From NCBI RefSeq assembly GCF_001025215.1, contig NZ_AP012330.1, forward strand, positions 682,001 to 746,000: a stretch of DNA of 64,000 nt. Direction: 5' to 3'. Made by a program: the position numbers and the translations under genes. The notes below the pieces were generated by a model. The model saw only the letters and a list, made by a program, of their open reading frames with translations, had not been told where the DNA came from and searched no databases. This DNA is from Bifidobacterium pseudocatenulatum DSM 20438 = JCM 1200 = LMG 10505. Its GTDB lineage: Bacteria > Actinomycetota > Actinomycetes > Actinomycetales > Bifidobacteriaceae. Of the stretch, positions 26,032-35,472 are shown in pieces. Position 1 is the stretch's first letter. Each line of letters begins with the position of its first letter.

Positions 26032-26158
26032 AACTCTCTGATATGCTGAATGCAGGAAAATACAGTGCGGTGCATCGGCGATGCTTTGTCGGTGCTTTGC
26101 GAGGCGAAGTGCTCGTTGACGTTTCAAGATGGAGCCAAATCATGGAAGGAGTCTGAAG

Positions 26159-27793
26159 ATGGCCGAACGTACCTATATCGCTATCGATCTGAAATCCTTC
26201 TATGCGTCTTCGGAATGTGCGGAACTCGGATTCGACCCTCTATCCACGCATCTGGTAGTGGCCGACCAATCGCGCACCGACAAAACCATCTGTCTTGCCG
26301 TGTCGCCATCGCTCAAAGCATATGGACTGCCGGGGCGGGCGAGACTGTTCGAAGTCAAAGCGAAGCTTAAAGAAGTCAATGCTGCACGGCGGGCAGCGGC
26401 ACCGGGCGGTGTGCTGAGAGGTGAATCGTATGATGCGAAAGCGCTCGCAGCTAATCCGAATCTGGCTGCCGGCGTGTATATAGCCAAGCCTCGAATGTCG
26501 CATTATCTCAACATCAGTGCGAAAATCTACAGCATATATTTAAGGTACGTATCCGAAGCTGACATTCATGTCTATTCGATAGATGAAGTATTCATGGATG
26601 TTACCGGGTATTTGCGGGCTTACGGCAAAAGCGCGCATGATATGGCCCGTGAAATGATCCAGCAGATTCTTCGGGAGACGGGCATCACCGCAACGGCCGG
26701 TATCGGTACGAATATGTATTTGGCGAAAGTGGCTATGGACGTGGTCGCCAAGCATATTCCCGCGGATAAGGATGGCGTGCGTATCGCGCAATTGGATGAG
26801 ATGTCGTATCGTCGGCTGTTATGGGCGCACAGGCCGTTGACTGATTTCTGGCGTGTGGGACGAGGGTATGCGAAGAAGCTCGAAGCCCAAGGTCTAATGA
26901 CAATGGGCGATATAGCCCGATGTTCCATAGGCCGTGCCGACGAGTATTACAACGAGGGCCTGCTGTACAAGATGTTCGGTGTGAACGCCGAGCTGCTTAT
27001 CGACCATGCGTGGGGTTGGGAACCTTGCACGATCGCCGACATCAAAGCGTATAAGCCAGCTGGTCATAGTATGAGTTCGGGGCAGGTGCTTACGGGCGCG
27101 GTCGGTTTTGACTCGGCGCGGCTGATTGTGAGAGAAATGGCGGACGCCTTGTCTTTGGACTTGGTTGCCAAAGGTGTGAAGGCCGGCCATATGGGGTTGA
27201 TGGTCGGTTACGATACCGCCAGTCTTGATCCAAAGCGGCTAGGGGAGTGTGGCACTCCGGAATTGAAGGCGATGGCTGAGCGAGCCATTGCCGAATATAG
27301 CGGTCCCGTAACTCTTGATAGGTATGGTCGGCGTGTGCCCAAGCCGGCTACAGGGTCGATTGGTCTGGACGACCATACGTCATCCACCACGCGCATATGC
27401 GATGCGGTTGACGAATTGTTCTGCAGAATCGTCGATCATCGGCTGTTGGTACGTCGATTGAATGTGGTTGCTTCTGATTTGCAAACGGTCGAACAGCTGG
27501 CTGAGCGGAATGCTGCGGCGAATTACGTTCAGCCCGATCTGTTTTCGGATATGCAGGAAGTCTCAAATGGAAGCGATAGCAACGATTGCAGTGATAACGT
27601 CGATAACAACGTGCGGTCTTCCTACGCTGACGATATGCGGGTTGTCGATGAGATTTCCGAACAGCATGTGCAGCAGACGATTCTTGACATCAAACGCAAG
27701 TTCGGCAAAAACGCCGTCATTAAAGGGATGGACATGTTCGCTGATGCCACAGGTCAACAGCGCAACCGGCAGATTGGAGGTCATGCAGCATGA
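26159..27793 (+). CDS. Y-family DNA polymerase, UmuC-like (SOS translesion)
   Basis: This 544-residue Y-family polymerase has the N-terminal A-I-D-L-K-S-F-Y-A-S motif at about 6-15, the catalytic Y-S-I-D-E-V-F-M-D at about 140-148, a helix-hairpin-helix region, and a little-finger domain. The long C-terminal extension after about 420 is D/S/N-rich and ends with an R-K-F-G-K-N helix. The start ATG 26159 follows AAGGAG; the upstream in-frame extension is dropped. It is LexA-controlled and overlaps the next small gene (ATGA), a pairing known in Firmicutes between UmuC-type polymerases and YolD-like proteins. Confidence 0.92.
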   Translation: MAERTYIAIDLKSFYASSECAELGFDPLSTHLVVADQSRTDKTICLAVSPSLKAYGLPGRARLFEVKAKLKEVNAARRAAAPGGVLRGESYDAKALAANPNLAAGVYIAKPRMSHYLNISAKIYSIYLRYVSEADIHVYSIDEVFMDVTGYLRAYGKSAHDMAREMIQQILRETGITATAGIGTNMYLAKVAMDVVAKHIPADKDGVRIAQLDEMSYRRLLWAHRPLTDFWRVGRGYAKKLEAQGLMTMGDIARCSIGRADEYYNEGLLYKMFGVNAELLIDHAWGWEPCTIADIKAYKPAGHSMSSGQVLTGAVGFDSARLIVREMADALSLDLVAKGVKAGHMGLMVGYDTASLDPKRLGECGTPELKAMAERAIAEYSGPVTLDRYGRRVPKPATGSIGLDDHTSSTTRICDAVDELFCRIVDHRLLVRRLNVVASDLQTVEQLAERNAAANYVQPDLFSDMQEVSNGSDSNDCSDNVDNNVRSSYADDMRVVDEISEQHVQQTILDIKRKFGKNAVIKGMDMFADATGQQRNRQIGGHAA

Positions 27794-28017
27794 GTTTGCA
27801 GCAAACCGACCGTTACGATGACATCATCAACTTGCCTCATCATCGCTCGTGCACGCGCCCGCACATGAGCATGCACAACCGTGCCGCGCAATTCATGCCT
27901 TTCGCCGCTCTCACCGGCTACGACGACATCATCAAACAAACCGCCACCCATTCCAACGAAGCAGTGGAACGCGCCAACACCCCCGTCAATCTCGCCGAAG
28001 GCTACCTCTCCGCCTAA
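27790..28017 (+). CDS. Small SOS-operon protein downstream of UmuC-like polymerase
   Basis: This 75-residue protein overlaps the polymerase stop by ATGA. The core is D-D-I-I-N-L-P-H-H at about 9-17, then R-P-H-M-S-M-H-N-R-A-A-Q-F-M-P-F-A-A-L-T-G-Y at about 23-44. The M-S-x-x-x-R-A-A-Q-F-x-P-F-x-A-L-x-G-Y pattern is typical of small proteins encoded next to UmuC-like genes (YolD-like neighbours). It presumably modulates the polymerase, as UmuD does in E. coli, but shows no protease motifs. Confidence 0.75.
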   Translation: MSLQQTDRYDDIINLPHHRSCTRPHMSMHNRAAQFMPFAALTGYDDIIKQTATHSNEAVERANTPVNLAEGYLSA

Positions 28018-28038
28018 CATGCGTCGGAGACCAAAAAA

Positions 28039-28089
28039 GAGGCTGTTTGGTTTGACTAGGGAGGAATCCCGATCAAACCAAACAGCCTC
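28039..28089. terminator. Perfect 17-bp inverted repeat terminator between SOS cassette and purL
   Basis: GAGGCTGTTTGGTTTGA (28039-28055) and its exact complement TCAAACCAAACAGCCTC (28073-28089) are followed, on the minus strand, by TTTTTT. It terminates purL and probably also the SOS transcript. Confidence 0.9.
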
Positions 28090-28137
28090 TGTATGTTCGA
28101 ATCTACGTCAGAACGCTTTTATGGATGCGGTCGCGGA

Positions 28138-31100
28138 TCAGGCGGCGAAGTACTCCACGCCGGCTGCGAACAGCGGCTGATCCTTCTCGCCGGGCACGTT
28201 CTTGAACGTACCGTTGCTGTAACGCTCGGAGTGGCCCATCTTGCCGAACACGCGGCCGTCCGGGCTGGTGATGCCTTCGATGGCCAGCAGTGAACCGTTC
28301 GGGTTCACGCTCAGGTCCATGCCCGGCACGCCGGCCTCGTCCACGTACTGCGTGGCGATCTGGCCATTGGCCTTGAGCTGGGCGAGCATATCGTCGGAAG
28401 CCACGAAACGGCCTTCGCCGTGGGAGATGGCGATGGTGTGCATGTCGCCCACCTCGGTCTTTGCCAGCCACGGGGAGAGATTCGACGCCACGCGGGTGCG
28501 CACCAGACGGCTCTGGTGGCGGCCGATGGTGTTGAACGTCAGCGTCGGGCATTCGGCGGTCATCGGCACGATGTCGCCGTACGGCACCAGGCCGAGTTTG
28601 ATCAGCGCCTGGAAACCATTGCAGATACCGAGCATCAGACCATCACGGTTGTTCAACAGGTCACGCACCGCTTCGGTAACGGCAGGAGCACGGAAGAACG
28701 CGGTGATGAACTTGGCGGAACCATCCGGCTCGTCGCCGCCGGAGAAGCCGCCAGGAATCATGATGATCTGGCTCTTCTTGATTTCCTCAACCAAAGCTGC
28801 GGTGGACTCAGCCACAGCAGCAGGGGTGAGGTTGTTCACGATGAGTGTGCTCACGTCGGCACCCGCGCGCTCGAAGGCGGCTGCGGAATCGTATTCGCAG
28901 TTGTTGCCGGGGAACACGGGGATGATCACATGCGGCTTGGCGGCGCCGGCGCCGGTGTATACGGTCTTCTTCGGCGCATTGAAGGACACGGTCTCAACGG
29001 TCTTGCCCTTTTCATCGCCCTTGGATCGGTACGGGAACACGGATTCGATACCGCCCTCCCAAGCGTCCTGCAGTTCGGCCAGATCCAGCGTCTCACCGGC
29101 TGCCACGAACTGGTAGGCCTCGGTGGTCTCGCCGACCTCACTGACCTCAACCAGGTTGGATACGGCCGGAACCTTCGCGGTGTCGGCAAGTTCGATGATG
29201 AAGGAACCATAGGCCGGGGCGAACAGGTCGTCCACGCTGATGCCATCGGCCAGCTTCACGCCGATCTGGTTGCCGACCGTCATCTTGAAGATAGCCTCGG
29301 CGGTGGCACCGTAGCCAGGCGTGGACACGGCCAGCGCATCGCCGAAATCGGTGAACTCCTCGACTGCGGAGAACACCTCCAGCAGCGAATCCTTGTCCGG
29401 TGTGAGGCCGTCGGCCTGGTAACGCGGCGCGATGCGGATCACACGGTGACCAGCGCCCTTGAACTCTGGGGAAGTGGCACGCTTCATGTTGCCCACAGCC
29501 ACGGCGAAGGAGATCAGGGTCGGCGGAACGTCCAGCTGTTCGAACGTGCCGGACATGGAGTCCTTACCGCCGATTGCGCCAGCGCCTAGATCGACCTGCG
29601 CCATCAGAGCGCCCAGTACGGCGGCCATCGGCTTGCCCCAACGCTCCGGCTCGTCGCGTAGCTTCTCGAAGTATTCCTGGAAGCTCAGATACGCTTTCTC
29701 ATGTTCGAAACCGGCGGCCACCAGCTTCGAGAGCGACTCGACCACAGACAGATAAGCGCCTGTGAACTGGTTCTGCTCCATGATGTACGGGTTGAAGCCC
29801 CAAGCCATCGCGGAGGCGGTGGTGGTCTCGCCGAACACCGGCAGCTTGGCGACCATGGCCATGTTCGGGGTCAGCTGCTTCCTGCCGCCGAACGGCATGA
29901 GCACGGTGCCTGCGCCGATGGTGGAGTCGAAACGCTCGGAAAGACCCTTGTTGGAAGCCACGTTCAGATCGGTGAGCATGGTGTGCATGCGTTCGGCGAG
30001 CGTGCCGGTCTTCCACGGGGTGGCGTAGCCGTGCTGCGCTTCGACATGCACCACCTGATGCTTCGGAGCGCCGTTGGAGGCGAGGAACTCGCGGGACAGA
30101 TCCACGATCGTGTCGCCGTTCCATACCATCGTCATGCGCGGCTCTTCGGTCACTGTCGCGATGACTTCGGCCTCGAGATTCTCTTCTTTGGCGTAGCCCA
30201 GGAACTCGTCCACATCCTCGGCGGCCACGTCCACGGCCATACGCTCCTGGGATTCGGAAATCGCAAGTTCGGTGCCGTCCAGGCCCTCGTACTTCTTCGA
30301 AACCTTGTTGAGATCAACATACAGGCCGTCAGCCAGCTCGCCGACCGCCACGGATACGCCGCCGGCGCCGAAATCGTTGCAGCGCTTGATCAGACGGCAT
30401 GCGTCACCGCGGCGGAACAGACGCTGCAGCTTACGTTCGACGGGAGCATTGCCCTTCTGCACCTCGGCGCCGTCAAGCTCCAAGGATTCGACGTTATGCG
30501 CCTTGGACGCGCCGGTGGCGCCGCCGATGCCGTCACGGCCGGTACGCCCGCCGAGCAGGATGACCTTGTCGCCCGGAGCCGGGGTTTCGCGGCGTACATG
30601 ATCGGCCGGAGTCGCGGCCACAACCGCACCGACCTCCATGCGCTTGGCCACATATCCGGGGTGGTAGATTTCGTCCACCTGACCGGTGGCCAGGCCGATC
30701 TGGTTGCCGTAGGAGGAATAACCGGCGGCGGCGGTGGTGACGAGCTTGCGCTGAGGGAGCTTGCCTTCAAGCGTCTCGGACACCGGCACGGTCGGATCGG
30801 CGGCACCGGTCACGCGCATGGCCTGATATACGTAGGAACGGCCGGAAAGCGGGTCGCGGATGCAGCCGCCGATGCAGGTTGCCGCACCACCGAACGGTTC
30901 GATTTCCGTCGGGTGGTTGTGGGTTTCGTTCTTGAACAGGAACAGCCAATCCTCATCATGGCCATTCACATCAACCTTCACCTTGACGGTGCAGGCGTTG
31001 ATTTCTTCGGATTCGTCAAGATTCTTCAGAATACCGTTCTTCTTGAGCCACTTCGCGCCGATGGTGCCCATGTCCATAAGGCATACGGGCTTTTCGTCGC

Positions 31101-31872
31101 GGCCAAGCTCGTGACGCATCTCAAGATACTTATCGAACGCGGCCTGCACGGTCGCGTCGTCAATCTGCACATCATCAAGTTGCGTGCCGAACGTGGTGTG
31201 ACGGCAATGATCGGACCAATACGTGTCGATCACCTTGATTTCCGTGATTGTCGGATCACGCTGTTCCTCGGTGAAGTGAGCACGGCAGAACTGCAGATCA
31301 GCCAAATCCATGGCCAGGCCACGGTCGGCGATGAACTGCTCAAGATCGGCGTCGCTCATGGTGCGGAAACCTTCGATGACCTCCACCTTGCCCGGTACCG
31401 GCACCTGCGTCTTCAACGTGGTCTTGGTATCCAGCGAAGCTTCGCGAGCCTCGACCGGGTTGATCACATAATGCTTGATGGCGGCGATGTCGGCGTCGCT
31501 CAGCTCGCCTTCAAGTGCATACACCTTGGCGGAACGAACAGTCGGGCGCTCGCCCTGGGAGATCAGCTGAATGCATTCGCTGGCGGAATCCGCACGCTGG
31601 TCGAACTGGCCGGGCAGATACTCCACAGCAATCACATTATCAGAACCGAAATCAGGCAAATCGGCGGAAACATTATCGACCTGCGGCTCACTGAACACGG
31701 TAGGGGTGGCCTGTGCGAACAGTTCCTCGCTAATGCCTTCCACGTCATAACGATTGACGAGACGCACATTCTTCAGCGATGCGATGCCAAGAATGGTCTT
31801 CAGCTCGTTGGCGAGCTGCTTGGCCTCGACATCAAAACCCTGCTTCTTTTCCACGTACACGCGAAAAACCAT
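28138..31872 (-). CDS. purL: Phosphoribosylformylglycinamidine synthase, single-chain PurL
   Basis: This 1244-residue protein fuses the PurS-like N-terminal domain, two PurM-like synthase domains and a C-terminal class I glutaminase (G-I-C-N-G-F-Q-A-L, with catalytic Cys). FGAM synthase of most actinobacteria is split into PurS, PurQ and a short PurL, so the E. coli-like long form is distinctive of this lineage. Synthase motifs such as K-N-E-T-H-N-H-P and G-G-R-T-G-R-D-G are visible. Start 31872 follows AAGGAG; a longer in-frame extension to 31944 has no homology. Confidence 0.96.
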   Translation of the reverse strand: MVFRVYVEKKQGFDVEAKQLANELKTILGIASLKNVRLVNRYDVEGISEELFAQATPTVFSEPQVDNVSADLPDFGSDNVIAVEYLPGQFDQRADSASECIQLISQGERPTVRSAKVYALEGELSDADIAAIKHYVINPVEAREASLDTKTTLKTQVPVPGKVEVIEGFRTMSDADLEQFIADRGLAMDLADLQFCRAHFTEEQRDPTITEIKVIDTYWSDHCRHTTFGTQLDDVQIDDATVQAAFDKYLEMRHELGRDEKPVCLMDMGTIGAKWLKKNGILKNLDESEEINACTVKVKVDVNGHDEDWLFLFKNETHNHPTEIEPFGGAATCIGGCIRDPLSGRSYVYQAMRVTGAADPTVPVSETLEGKLPQRKLVTTAAAGYSSYGNQIGLATGQVDEIYHPGYVAKRMEVGAVVAATPADHVRRETPAPGDKVILLGGRTGRDGIGGATGASKAHNVESLELDGAEVQKGNAPVERKLQRLFRRGDACRLIKRCNDFGAGGVSVAVGELADGLYVDLNKVSKKYEGLDGTELAISESQERMAVDVAAEDVDEFLGYAKEENLEAEVIATVTEEPRMTMVWNGDTIVDLSREFLASNGAPKHQVVHVEAQHGYATPWKTGTLAERMHTMLTDLNVASNKGLSERFDSTIGAGTVLMPFGGRKQLTPNMAMVAKLPVFGETTTASAMAWGFNPYIMEQNQFTGAYLSVVESLSKLVAAGFEHEKAYLSFQEYFEKLRDEPERWGKPMAAVLGALMAQVDLGAGAIGGKDSMSGTFEQLDVPPTLISFAVAVGNMKRATSPEFKGAGHRVIRIAPRYQADGLTPDKDSLLEVFSAVEEFTDFGDALAVSTPGYGATAEAIFKMTVGNQIGVKLADGISVDDLFAPAYGSFIIELADTAKVPAVSNLVEVSEVGETTEAYQFVAAGETLDLAELQDAWEGGIESVFPYRSKGDEKGKTVETVSFNAPKKTVYTGAGAAKPHVIIPVFPGNNCEYDSAAAFERAGADVSTLIVNNLTPAAVAESTAALVEEIKKSQIIMIPGGFSGGDEPDGSAKFITAFFRAPAVTEAVRDLLNNRDGLMLGICNGFQALIKLGLVPYGDIVPMTAECPTLTFNTIGRHQSRLVRTRVASNLSPWLAKTEVGDMHTIAISHGEGRFVASDDMLAQLKANGQIATQYVDEAGVPGMDLSVNPNGSLLAIEGITSPDGRVFGKMGHSERYSNGTFKNVPGEKDQPLFAAGVEYFAA

Positions 31873-31920
31873 GGTTGACTCCTTGAAAGAGGGGCTTGGT
31901 GAGATTGATAAAAATAAGAT

Positions 31921-31970
31921 TTTTAAAAACGATGAAGCCCGCATCCGAGTTTGTACTGCAGATGCGGGCT
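31921..31970 (-). terminator. Terminator between purC and purL
   Basis: On the minus strand AGCCCGCATC and GATGCGGGCT enclose a 15-base loop, followed a few bases later by a T-run. Confidence 0.75.
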
Positions 31971-31980
31971 ATCGCAAGTA

Positions 31981-32733
31981 TTATTCGGCTACTTCAATGC
32001 CTTCGGACTTGGCGAGTTCAGCCAAGCGGCTTTCGACCTCTTCGTAAGCCGGAATGATGTCGCCCAGATCGCGGCGGAACAGATCCTTGTCGAGATGCTC
32101 GACCTTGCCGGAGCCGTCACGCTGATCCCACAGACGGCAGGAATCAGGCGTAATCTCATCGGCCAGCAGCAGCGTGCCATCGGAAGTGCGACCCATTTCG
32201 ATTTTGAAATCAACAAGCTTGATGCCGATCTTGGCGAAGATCTCGATCAGGGCTTCGTTGATGCGGCGTGCGAGAGGTGCGATCTCAGCCAGATCCTCAC
32301 GGGTGCAGACGCCCAACGCAACCAGATCGTCGTCGTTCACGAACGGATCGTGCAGATCATCGTTCTTCAGGAAGTACTCCAGCACCGGCTCCTTGAGCTC
32401 GATGCCCTCTTCCACGCCCAAGCGAGAGCAGAAGTGGCCGGCGGCGGTGTTACGCAGCACGATCTCGAGCGGGAACATGGTGACCTTCTTGACCAGCTGG
32501 GAGGTTTCGCCCACGCGGGCTACCAGATGGCTGTCGATACCACGCTTCTTGAGCAGATCGAAGATCAGCGTGGTGATGAGGTTGTTCAGCCTGCCCTTGC
32601 CGGCGAAGTCTTCCTTCTTCTCGCCGTCACCTGCGGTAGCGGAGTTCTTGTATTCGACCCAGAGCACCTCCGGATCGTCAGTTGCGTACAGTTGCTTGGC
32701 TTTGCCCTCGTAGAGCTTTTCCAACTTCTCCAT
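31981..32733 (-). CDS. purC: SAICAR synthase PurC
   Basis: PurC (250 residues) joins aspartate to CAIR. It starts [13 protein letters not shown] and has [14 protein letters not shown] and [12 protein letters not shown] elements, then L-V-D-F-K-I-E-M-G and [13 protein letters not shown] near the C-terminal half. It has the shared pur element upstream (32794-32813). Confidence 0.96.
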   Translation of the reverse strand: MEKLEKLYEGKAKQLYATDDPEVLWVEYKNSATAGDGEKKEDFAGKGRLNNLITTLIFDLLKKRGIDSHLVARVGETSQLVKKVTMFPLEIVLRNTAAGHFCSRLGVEEGIELKEPVLEYFLKNDDLHDPFVNDDDLVALGVCTREDLAEIAPLARRINEALIEIFAKIGIKLVDFKIEMGRTSDGTLLLADEITPDSCRLWDQRDGSGKVEHLDKDLFRRDLGDIIPAYEEVESRLAELAKSEGIEVAE

Positions 32734-32793
32734 TACTCGCCTTTCCTGGTGTTTGGGAGGTAGATAGTTTGGTGAACTTGACGGTTAACAAGA

Positions 32794-32813
32794 TACCAAC
32801 GGGAGGCTACAAT
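32794..32813 (-). promoter_or_regulatory. Candidate pur control element upstream of purC
   Basis: Read on the minus strand it is ATTGTAGCCTCCCGTTGGTA, 61 bases before the purC start. It matches the purF block (25950-25969) at 19 of 20 bases. TTGTAG could be a -35 and TGTTAA, 16 bases further, a -10. Confidence 0.6.
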
Positions 32814-32869
32814 CGAATGGTTTTTGGGCGCGTTCCGGCAGTCTTCCGTCAGTATCCGGCAATAGTGCG

Positions 32870-34123
32870 TCAGGCGATGTCGATTTCGAGCGATTCGGCC
32901 ACATTCTCGGCTTTAGCACGCGCGTCGGCCTCATCTGTTCCGATGGCCAGCGCGACCGCCATACGACGATGGCCGTGCACTTCCGGCTTCGCGAAAATAC
33001 GCAGATCGGTGCCCGGCTGAGACAAAGCGTTGGCGACGTTGCGGAATTCGGCTTCACCATCGCCCTGAATGACGATCGCATGGCTTGCCGCGACGGCACC
33101 GTCCGGGATCGACAAGGCGACATGTTCCTGCGTAATCGGCAAACCGAGAATCGCACGCGCATGCAACGCGAATTCGCTTAACCGTTGCGACGCCATCGTG
33201 ACCATGCCAGTGTCATGCGGACGTGGGGAGACTTCATTGAACAACACGGAACCGTCGGTCAGCACGAACAATTCCACGCCGAACACACCCCAACCCTTCT
33301 CGTCGGAAGCCTTGGCCTTCGCCACCAGACCTTCCACTGCGGTGCACGCTATGCGTTGCGCCTGCGCAAGCACATCCTGTGTGAAGGAGGCCGGTTGCCA
33401 GGATTCGCGATAGTCGCCGCTTTCCTGACGCTGTCCGATCGGAGCGCAGGTCACGATGCCGGCGCTGGAGCTGACGGTCAACACCGTCAGCTCGTAATCA
33501 AGCGGAGCCAACGCTTCTACAATCACTCGGGAAACGTCTCCCTCGTCGTGCGCGCGACGACCTTCCTGTGCCTCAACCCAAGCCGCATCAATCGCATCGG
33601 CGGAACGCACCACGGACTGGCCGTGACCGGAAGAACTCATAATCGGCTTGACCACGCACGGGTAGCCAACCGTTTTTGCCCCAGCGCGAAGCTCTTCCAG
33701 CGAGCCTGCGAAGCGGTACGGCGTGGTCGGCAATCCCAATTCCTCATGCGCAAGTACGCGCAAACGTTCGCGATCCATGCAAATGGATGCGATTTCGGCA
33801 CTTGGCACCACCTGTGCGCCACGCTCGGCCGCGGCAGCCAATTCGCTGGTGGCGATCGCTTCGACTTCCGGAACAATGATGTCCGGCTGAATTTCGTCAA
33901 ACAATACGCGCAACTGTTCGGCATTGGCCATGTCGAGCACACGGTATTCGTGCGCCACCTGTTGTGCCGGAGCGCCCTCATAGGAATCGGCCGCGCATAC
34001 CCATGCGCCAAGCCTCATCAGTTCGAGAGCGACTTCCTTGCCCAGCTCGCCGGAGCCAAGAAACAGAACACGAGTCGGATGCTTACCAAGCGGAGTGCCC
34101 AAGGCACGATTCTCTTCAGTCAT
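32870..34123 (-). CDS. purT: Formate-dependent GAR transformylase PurT
   Basis: PurT (417 residues) is an ATP-grasp enzyme formylating GAR with formate, replacing folate-dependent PurN. Features are V-L-F-L-G-S-G-E-L-G-K-E-V at about 18-30, V-V-K-P-I-M-S-S-S-G-H-G-Q-S at about 155, E-L-F-V-L and N-E-V-S-P-R-P-H-D-T-G. The start is uncertain: ATG 34123 or 34132 lacks a clear RBS. It is only 27-36 bases from the divergent glycosyltransferase start, so promoters must overlap or transcripts be near-leaderless. Confidence 0.95.
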   Translation of the reverse strand: MTEENRALGTPLGKHPTRVLFLGSGELGKEVALELMRLGAWVCAADSYEGAPAQQVAHEYRVLDMANAEQLRVLFDEIQPDIIVPEVEAIATSELAAAAERGAQVVPSAEIASICMDRERLRVLAHEELGLPTTPYRFAGSLEELRAGAKTVGYPCVVKPIMSSSGHGQSVVRSADAIDAAWVEAQEGRRAHDEGDVSRVIVEALAPLDYELTVLTVSSSAGIVTCAPIGQRQESGDYRESWQPASFTQDVLAQAQRIACTAVEGLVAKAKASDEKGWGVFGVELFVLTDGSVLFNEVSPRPHDTGMVTMASQRLSEFALHARAILGLPITQEHVALSIPDGAVAASHAIVIQGDGEAEFRNVANALSQPGTDLRIFAKPEVHGHRRMAVALAIGTDEADARAKAENVAESLEIDIA

Positions 34124-34158
34124 GCCTTCCATTGTGCCATCGGCGTAGGATGGAGTGC

Positions 34159-35340
34159 ATGTCTGAGACGGAACAGGAAGAAACACAGCGACCCCTGACC
34201 ATCGCCATGGTGGTCGACACGTCGGGAAACCGAGGTAACGGCACGTCGAATTCGGCGTTGCAGTGGGCGGAGGAATTGAAGCGGCAAGGCCATACGGTCA
34301 GGCTTGTGGGCATTGGTGCGCCTGAATACCCGGCACGAGTCAACCATGTGCCTCTGGTCAGTTGGGTGGCGAAAAAGCAGCAGATGCAGTTCGCCGAACC
34401 GAGCGACACGCTGTTCAGAACCGCGTTCCGAGGCGTGGACGTGGTGCACATCTACACGCCGTTCCGTTTTGGCCAGCATGCGTGCAAAGTCGCCAAACAG
34501 ATGGGAATCGCGGTTACTGCGGGCTATCATGTGCAGCCGGAGAACATCACGTATTCGGCAGGTCCGCTGAAATATATTCCGGGCATCGACAAGTTCATCT
34601 ACTGGCTGTTCAATTTGTGGCTGTACCGCAAAATCGACCATGTGCATGTGCCGACCGAGCTTGGCGCAAGTTTGCTGCGTTCTCACGGGTACAAATCGAA
34701 ACTGCATGTGATTTCCAACGGATATGAATCACGATTCACTGCGAAAACGCAGCGCGATGCGGGGAAGTCTGCTCCGGTTCCGTTCCACATTGTCGCTTCC
34801 GGACGATTGACGAACGAAAAGAATCATGTCGCATTAATTCATGCGATCGCCCGTTGCAGGCATGCGCAAGATATTGAACTGACGATTGCCGGCACCGGTC
34901 CTTTGAAAAAGAAATTGCAGCGACTCGCCGCACGTTTGCTTTCCCGACCGGCATCGATCGGATTTCATAAGAACACCGAAATGCCCGCGTTGCTGCGTTC
35001 CGGCGATTTGCTGGTGCATCCTTCGATTGCCGATCTCGAATCGGTGAGCGTCATTGAAGGTATGGCCGCCGGTTTGGTGCCGGTCATCGCATCGTCTCCG
35101 TTGAGCGCCGCAGGCCAGTTCGCGTTACGTGACGAATCGCTATTCCCTGTCGACGATGTGGAAGCGTTGGCAAGGCGCATCGATTGGTGGGTCGATCACC
35201 CCGATGAACTGTCGAAATGGGGCGAAATCTATGCCGAACACACTAAAGAGCATTATTCGGTGGCTGCTTCCGTGCGTAAATTCGTGGCTATGGAACGCGA
35301 GGCGATCGCCGATAATGCCAATAAGCAAATCAATGCGTAA
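34159..35340 (+). CDS. Family 4 glycosyltransferase
   Basis: This 393-residue GT-B protein has the GT4 acceptor domain (G-N-G-T-S-N-S-A-L-Q-W-A-E-E-L near 20) and a nucleotide-sugar domain with V-A-S-G-R-L-T-N-E-K-N-H, T-I-A-G-T-G-P-L, and the E-x7-E motif L-E-S-V-S-V-I-E-G at about 300-308. The relatives make glycolipids such as diglucosyl-diacylglycerol or mannosyl-inositol phosphates; acceptor and donor are not predictable. GGAG precedes ATG 34159. Confidence 0.85.
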   Translation: MSETEQEETQRPLTIAMVVDTSGNRGNGTSNSALQWAEELKRQGHTVRLVGIGAPEYPARVNHVPLVSWVAKKQQMQFAEPSDTLFRTAFRGVDVVHIYTPFRFGQHACKVAKQMGIAVTAGYHVQPENITYSAGPLKYIPGIDKFIYWLFNLWLYRKIDHVHVPTELGASLLRSHGYKSKLHVISNGYESRFTAKTQRDAGKSAPVPFHIVASGRLTNEKNHVALIHAIARCRHAQDIELTIAGTGPLKKKLQRLAARLLSRPASIGFHKNTEMPALLRSGDLLVHPSIADLESVSVIEGMAAGLVPVIASSPLSAAGQFALRDESLFPVDDVEALARRIDWWVDHPDELSKWGEIYAEHTKEHYSVAASVRKFVAMEREAIADNANKQINA

Positions 35341-35390
35341 CAATCAGCATAAATGGAACCACATGCGTGATAAATGATCGTAACGTAAGC

Positions 35391-35425
35391 AAAAAGGCGC
35401 GGGATGTAATTCCTGCGCCTTTTTG
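35391..35425. terminator. Bidirectional terminator between convergent genes
   Basis: AAAAAGGCGCGGGA (35391-35404) pairs with TTCCTGCGCCTTTTT (around 35410-35424), loop of about 5 bases, with A-run and T-run on either side. Confidence 0.85.
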
Positions 35426-35472
35426 TTGTTTGTCGTAATGATTATTTTTCCGATTGACAGCGACGATGCGCG

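Noticed and set aside
29701..31878. Long open frame (725 codons) on the plus strand
   Set aside because: It is antisense to purL and lacks family motifs; GC-rich third positions in purL keep the opposite frame open.
31872..31944. Longer N-terminus for PurL (24 extra residues)
   Set aside because: The good RBS AAGGAG points to the inner ATG at 31872, and the extension has no conserved sequence.
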